DNA of 64,000 nucleotides from Bradyrhizobium sp. CER78 (GTDB lineage Bacteria; Pseudomonadota; Alphaproteobacteria; Rhizobiales; Xanthobacteraceae). The position numbers were made by a program, and so were the translations under genes. The stretch is from NCBI RefSeq assembly GCF_029846235.1, contig NZ_JARVWP010000010.1, positions 62,001 to 126,000 on the forward strand, in the 5' to 3' direction. How positions within the stretch are numbered: position 1 is the stretch's first letter; every line of letters starts with the position of its first letter. The notes beneath the pieces were generated by a model. It searched no databases, had not been told where the DNA came from, and saw only the letters and a program-made list of their open reading frames with translations. Shown one piece after another: positions 60,447-64,000 of the stretch.

Positions 60447-61646
60447 ATGAACAGGCTCATATCATCGACTTTCGCGCTCATCTTAGTATCGGGTCTGGGT
60501 CCGGCCAAGGCAGGCCCCGACGCGATTACGGTCGGCGTCCTGAACGACTTGAGTGGTGTCTACGCGGATCTCGGCGGGCCCGGCTCCGTTGCGGCCGCGG
60601 AAATTGCGGTGGAGGAGTTCGGGCCAACCGTGATCGGCAAGCCGATCAAAGTGCTCTCGGGGGATCACCAGAACAAGGCCGATGTCGGTTCGCAATTGGC
60701 GCGTCGATGGTTCGATGTCGATCACGTCGACATGGTGATCGACTTCCCCAACTCGGGCGTGGCACTAGCCGTCCAGGAGGTCGCGAGAGCCAAGAAGAAG
60801 ATCGCGATCTACTCCACGGCAGCAACGATGGATCTCACCGGGAAGGCGTGCTCGCCGACCGGATTTCAGTGGACCTATGACAACTATTCGAATGCTGCGG
60901 GGGTCGCCTCTGCCCTCGTGAAGAAGGGGTTTGACACTTGGTACTTCCTGACGGTCGACTACGCGTTCGGTCTTTCGCTCGAGGCGGAGGCGTCGAAGGC
61001 AGTCAAGGCAGCCGGCGGCAAGGTGGTGGGAGCCGCACGCCATCCGCTGAACACACCGGATTTCTCATCCTTTCTGCTTCAGGCGCAATCCTCGAAAGCG
61101 AAGGTCATCGCGTTCGCCAACGCCGGTGGCGACACGGTCAATGCCGTGAAGCAAGCCAATGAATTCCAAATAGTGCAGGGCGGGCAGACAATCGTTACCC
61201 CGGTCACGTTCATCACTGATGTGCACAGTCTCGGTCTTCAGGTCGCCCAGGGTCTCACTTTTGTGACCGGCTACTACTGGGATCTGAACGACCAGAGCCG
61301 CGCTTTCGCGGAGAAATTCTACGAGAAGCGCAAAGCCATGCCGACCATGGCGCAGGCCGGCGTCTATTCCGGCGTGCTTCACTACCTGAAGGCAGTGAAG
61401 GAGGCGGGTACCGACGACGGGATTGCCGTCGCGGAAAAGATGCGAGAGCTGCCTGTGCGGGATTCCTTCACGCAGACCGGTTCAGTGCGAGCCGACGGAC
61501 GAATGGTCCACGACATGTACCTGGTCGAAGTGAAGAAGCCATCTGAATCGAAGGCGCCGTGGGGCTACTACAAGGTCCTGGCGACCATTCCCGCGGCCGA
61601 GGCGTTCAAGCCCCTGGCTGAAAGCGAATGTCCCCTCGTGAAATGA
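60447..61646 (+). CDS. ABC transporter solute-binding protein (second copy)
   Basis: Type I periplasmic-binding protein of 399 residues, closely similar to the one at 47032-48264 (shared NDLSGVYADLGGPGSVAAAEI pattern, SGDHQNKADVGSQLARRW, NTPDFSSFLLQAQSSKA). Signal peptide about 1-22 (ISSTFALILVSGLGPAKA). It is probably the uptake receptor for the aromatic or pyridine acid handled by the cluster. No permease or ATPase gene is visible. ATG 60447 with GGAGG seven bases upstream is chosen over the opening at 60411. Confidence 0.88.
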   Translation: MNRLISSTFALILVSGLGPAKAGPDAITVGVLNDLSGVYADLGGPGSVAAAEIAVEEFGPTVIGKPIKVLSGDHQNKADVGSQLARRWFDVDHVDMVIDFPNSGVALAVQEVARAKKKIAIYSTAATMDLTGKACSPTGFQWTYDNYSNAAGVASALVKKGFDTWYFLTVDYAFGLSLEAEASKAVKAAGGKVVGAARHPLNTPDFSSFLLQAQSSKAKVIAFANAGGDTVNAVKQANEFQIVQGGQTIVTPVTFITDVHSLGLQVAQGLTFVTGYYWDLNDQSRAFAEKFYEKRKAMPTMAQAGVYSGVLHYLKAVKEAGTDDGIAVAEKMRELPVRDSFTQTGSVRADGRMVHDMYLVEVKKPSESKAPWGYYKVLATIPAAEAFKPLAESECPLVK

Positions 61647-61725
61647 CCAAGAGGGTCACCCCGGTCAGGTCCGTCTTAGCCGTGACCGGGGTCCGCGCAC
61701 GTTCGAGATCCGTAAGGAGCAAGCC

Positions 61726-62694
61726 ATGTCGTCCAGAATTCGCAAGATCGCGCTTGAAGAGCACTTCATGGTGCCAGGCTTCGAGGAGTACTCGAAGGTC
61801 TTCACCAAGCACATGGACTCCGCTGCGCAATCCAGGCTGTCGTCCCAACTGAAGGATTTCGACGACTTGCGGCTCGACGAGATGGATCGAGCCGGAATCG
61901 ACAAGGTCGTCTTGTCGCAGACCGGCCCGAGCGTTCAGGCTGAGCCCAACGTAGACATCGCGATCCGGCGCGCCGCCGAGGGCAATGACTATCTTGCACG
62001 GCAGGTCAAGCGGCGTCCGGCGCGTTATGCCGGCTTTGCGTCGTTGGCGATGCATTCCCCGAAGGCGGCTGCGGACGAACTGACCCGAGCCGTTGAGGAC
62101 CTTGGTTTCAAAGGGGCCCTGGTCAACGGTCATACAGGCGGGATCTACTACGACCACCCGTCCTACGACGCGTTCTGGGAGCGGATGCAACATCTGGACG
62201 TTCCGCTCTATTTGCATCCGACGGACCCGAGTCTGATTCCGAAGGCCTATGACGGCCATCCAGAGCTCACCGGTGCAGTGTGGGGGTGGGGCGTCGAGAC
62301 CGCGACCCATGCGCTCAGGCTGCTGTTCGGCGGTGTCTTCGATCGCTTTCCCCGGCTGAAGATAATCCTCGGCCACATGGGAGAGGGACTCCCGATGCTG
62401 CTGTGGCGGTTCGACAGCCGCTTCGCCGTCTACCCGCACGGTGTTCAGCTGGCGCGCAAGCCTTCCGAGTATTTCGGACGCAACATCTTCATCACGACGT
62501 CCGGAGTCTGTTCGCCTGCGGCGCTGACCTGCGCGCTTGCCGAGATGGGCAACGACGCGGTCATGTTTTCGGTCGACTACCCCTACGAGTCGACGGCAAT
62601 AGCCGCGGATTTCATCGAATCCACTTCGATACCCGAAGAGGTCCGTGCGCAAGTCTGCTCGCGCAACGCTGAACGCATTCTGAAATTGGCCTGA
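61726..62694 (+). CDS. amidohydrolase-family decarboxylase (PicC/gamma-resorcylate type)
   Basis: Amidohydrolase-2 fold protein of 322 residues. The start RKIALEEHFMVPGF is typical of non-oxidative aromatic decarboxylases (gamma-resorcylate, 2,3-dihydroxybenzoate, 3,6-dihydroxypicolinate). EEH replaces the usual HxH metal pair; the other ligand regions are PLYLHPTDP, KIILGHMGEGLPMLLWR and FSVDYPYE (aspartate). In this cluster it would remove the carboxyl group from a dihydroxylated pyridine carboxylate to give 2,5-dihydroxypyridine. The role is inferred from family plus neighbours; a simple hydrolase cannot be excluded. Confidence 0.8.
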   Translation: MSSRIRKIALEEHFMVPGFEEYSKVFTKHMDSAAQSRLSSQLKDFDDLRLDEMDRAGIDKVVLSQTGPSVQAEPNVDIAIRRAAEGNDYLARQVKRRPARYAGFASLAMHSPKAAADELTRAVEDLGFKGALVNGHTGGIYYDHPSYDAFWERMQHLDVPLYLHPTDPSLIPKAYDGHPELTGAVWGWGVETATHALRLLFGGVFDRFPRLKIILGHMGEGLPMLLWRFDSRFAVYPHGVQLARKPSEYFGRNIFITTSGVCSPAALTCALAEMGNDAVMFSVDYPYESTAIAADFIESTSIPEEVRAQVCSRNAERILKLA

Positions 62695-62713
62695 TCGGCC
62701 GGGGAGACACCAA

Positions 62714-63514
62714 ATGCAAAAGGTTTATCGCGTCGGTCAGATCGTTCCGAGCTCGAACACGACCATGGAGACTGAAATCCCCGCGATGCTTGGCGCGCAT
62801 TCGCTCGCACACGGCACACGCTTCACGTTTCATTCCAGCCGGATGCGAATGAAGACGGTCAAGAAGGAGGAACTCGCTGCCATGGACAGCGAGTCCGATC
62901 GCTGCGCTCTCGAGCTTTCGGATGCGCGTGTCGACGTGCTCGGTTACGCCTGTCTCGTGGCGATCATGAGCATGGGCAAGTCATATCACCGGGTCTCACA
63001 GGAGCGGCTCCACGGTCGCACGGCCGAGAACGGTGCACCGGCGCCCGTTGTGACCAGCGCCGGTGCCCTCGTTGACGCCCTTCATGTGATCGGTGCCAAG
63101 CGTATTGCCGTGGTTGCGCCATACATGAAGCCACTTACGCAGCTTGTGATCGACTACATCGAGCATGAAGGGATCAGCGTCTCCGATTCTCGCGCGCTGG
63201 AGATCCCGGACAACATCATGGTCGGTCGGCACGACCCCGCGAACCTGCCGAAGATCGTGGCGAGCATGGATCTGAAGGATGCCGATGCGATCGTCTTGTC
63301 GGCATGCGTGCAGATGCCATCGTTGCCCTCGATTGCGGAGGTCGAGGCCAGAACCGGCAAGCCCGTCGTCACTGCCGCCGTCGCGACGACATACGCGATG
63401 TTGACGGCCCTCGAACTGGACACACGGGTGCCCGGCGCCGGTGCGTTGCTTTCGGGCGCCTTCAACAAGGATGCATCGTCCGCTCGTATCGCAAAGTTGC
63501 AGGCCGCAAGATGA
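62714..63514 (+). CDS. maleate isomerase (Asp/Glu racemase family)
   Basis: Product of 266 residues of the maleate cis-trans isomerase branch of the Asp/Glu racemase superfamily. YRVGQIVPSSNTTMETEIPAM carries the substrate-binding SSN motif. The two catalytic cysteines fit LGYACLVAIMSMG and VLSACVQMPSLP. It turns maleate to fumarate without a cofactor, the last step of the maleamate branch of pyridine degradation. It overlaps the next gene by ATGA and follows the decarboxylase by 19 bases. Confidence 0.88.
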   Translation: MQKVYRVGQIVPSSNTTMETEIPAMLGAHSLAHGTRFTFHSSRMRMKTVKKEELAAMDSESDRCALELSDARVDVLGYACLVAIMSMGKSYHRVSQERLHGRTAENGAPAPVVTSAGALVDALHVIGAKRIAVVAPYMKPLTQLVIDYIEHEGISVSDSRALEIPDNIMVGRHDPANLPKIVASMDLKDADAIVLSACVQMPSLPSIAEVEARTGKPVVTAAVATTYAMLTALELDTRVPGAGALLSGAFNKDASSARIAKLQAAR

Positions 63515-64000
63515 GTGCGTTCCGGAGCGGCGGCAACGTTCATGTGAACGGGATCAGGCTCCACTACCTGCTCTACGGGCAGCCGCGGGCGGGGCGTGAT
63601 CCAATCATCATTCTGCCCGGCATTACCAGTCCGGCCGTGACTTGGGGGTTCGTCGGCGAACGGTTTGGCCGCGAGTTCGAGACCTACGTTCTTGACATTC
63701 GGGGCAGGGGACTGTCCGAGAGCGGATCTTCGCTCGACTACAGCCTGGATGCGCAGGCTGCCGATCTGGCCGGGTTGGCCGCAGCGTTGAAGTTGTCACG
63801 ATACTCCGTCGTAGGCCACTCGATGGGCGCTCGTATCGCAGTCCGTGCGGCGCGCATGGGGCTGCCCGGACTAGCGAGGCTCGTCCTGGTGGATCCCCCT
63901 GTCTCAGGACCCGGCCGACGGAGCTATCCGGCAAAACTCGATTGGTATGTGGATTCCATTCGGCTTGCGAGCCGCGGTTGCGACGCCGAAGCGATGCGCG
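63511..64000 (+). CDS. alpha/beta hydrolase, N-formylmaleamate deformylase-like (cut by window end)
   Basis: The first 163 codons of an alpha/beta hydrolase. The oxyanion region is IIILPGITSPAVTWGFV, then YVLDIRGRGLSESG, and the nucleophile elbow VVGHSMGARIAVRAAR. LVDPPVSGPGRRSYPAKL WYVDSIRLA follows. This pattern is that of N-formylmaleamate deformylases (NicD type), which give maleamate and formate in pyridine catabolism. The catalytic histidine is beyond the window. It overlaps the maleate isomerase stop by four bases. Assignment is supported by the neighbouring isomerase. Confidence 0.78.
   Translation, partial: MSAFRSGGNVHVNGIRLHYLLYGQPRAGRDPIIILPGITSPAVTWGFVGERFGREFETYVLDIRGRGLSESGSSLDYSLDAQAADLAGLAAALKLSRYSVVGHSMGARIAVRAARMGLPGLARLVLVDPPVSGPGRRSYPAKLDWYVDSIRLASRGCDAEAMR

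Overview
The window looks like chromosome of a Bradyrhizobium-type alphaproteobacterium (Nitrobacteraceae). The evidence is high GC, dense short-spaced operons with frequent ATGA/GTGA overlaps, rhizobial gene neighbourhoods (HDAC-xseB-dxs-tlyA-rRNA methylase; histidine phosphatase-aroC; paoABC) and several intergenic palindromic repeats of a type I recognise from this family. Species cannot be fixed from sequence alone.

Region 1 (1-31.3 kb) is mostly core genome: partial SDR, pdxH, lipoprotein, DnaJ-like chaperone, ECF sigma/anti-sigma pair, histidine phosphatase, aroC, class III cyclase, EamA exporter, clpS, DUF1194 protein, nucleotidyltransferase, then the minus-strand block RlmD-like methylase/tlyA/deoxyribosyltransferase/dxs/xseB/HDAC, a periplasmic 5'-nucleotidase, an enoyl-CoA hydratase, the paoABC molybdenum aldehyde oxidoreductase, small enzymes, a lytic transglycosylase and an acyl-CoA dehydrogenase.

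Region 2 (31.3-45.7 kb) is accessory. It begins at an intact tRNA-Gln(TTG), followed by a tyrosine integrase with an overlapping small DNA-binding gene, then a ParB-like protein and a DUF736 protein, which are leftovers of an integrative element with no transfer genes in view. Next come a chimeric-looking transposase, an XRE regulator with a divergent unknown gene, a degenerate initiator-tRNA-like sequence, an SMC-like ATPase resembling RloC/PrrC anticodon nucleases, and pseudogene debris (response regulator, permease). Spacers are long and often empty.

Region 3 (45.8-51.2 kb) reads as a 4-nitrobenzoate catabolic operon: LysR regulator, solute-binding protein, nitroreductase (PnbA-like), 4-hydroxylaminobenzoate lyase (PnbB, DUF4863) and protocatechuate 3,4-dioxygenase pcaHG. 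It would turn 4-nitrobenzoate into protocatechuate plus ammonia and open the ring. It ends beside a truncated CAT-anticodon tRNA fragment.

Region 4 (51.7-64 kb) is a second catabolic cluster. It has a single polypeptide joining Rieske ferredoxin, ferredoxin reductase and Rieske oxygenase alpha subunit; the beta subunit; a three-subunit molybdenum hydroxylase whose 2Fe-2S subunit is fused to a CoxG-like domain; a MarR regulator; a second solute-binding protein; an amidohydrolase-type decarboxylase; a maleate isomerase; and an N-formylmaleamate-deformylase-like hydrolase cut by the window end. Together they fit picolinate or a related pyridine-carboxylate degraded through dihydroxypyridine, N-formylmaleamate and maleate. 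A 12-bp word, TCAGTATACATC, lies over both predicted promoters of this cluster and is the best candidate MarR operator.
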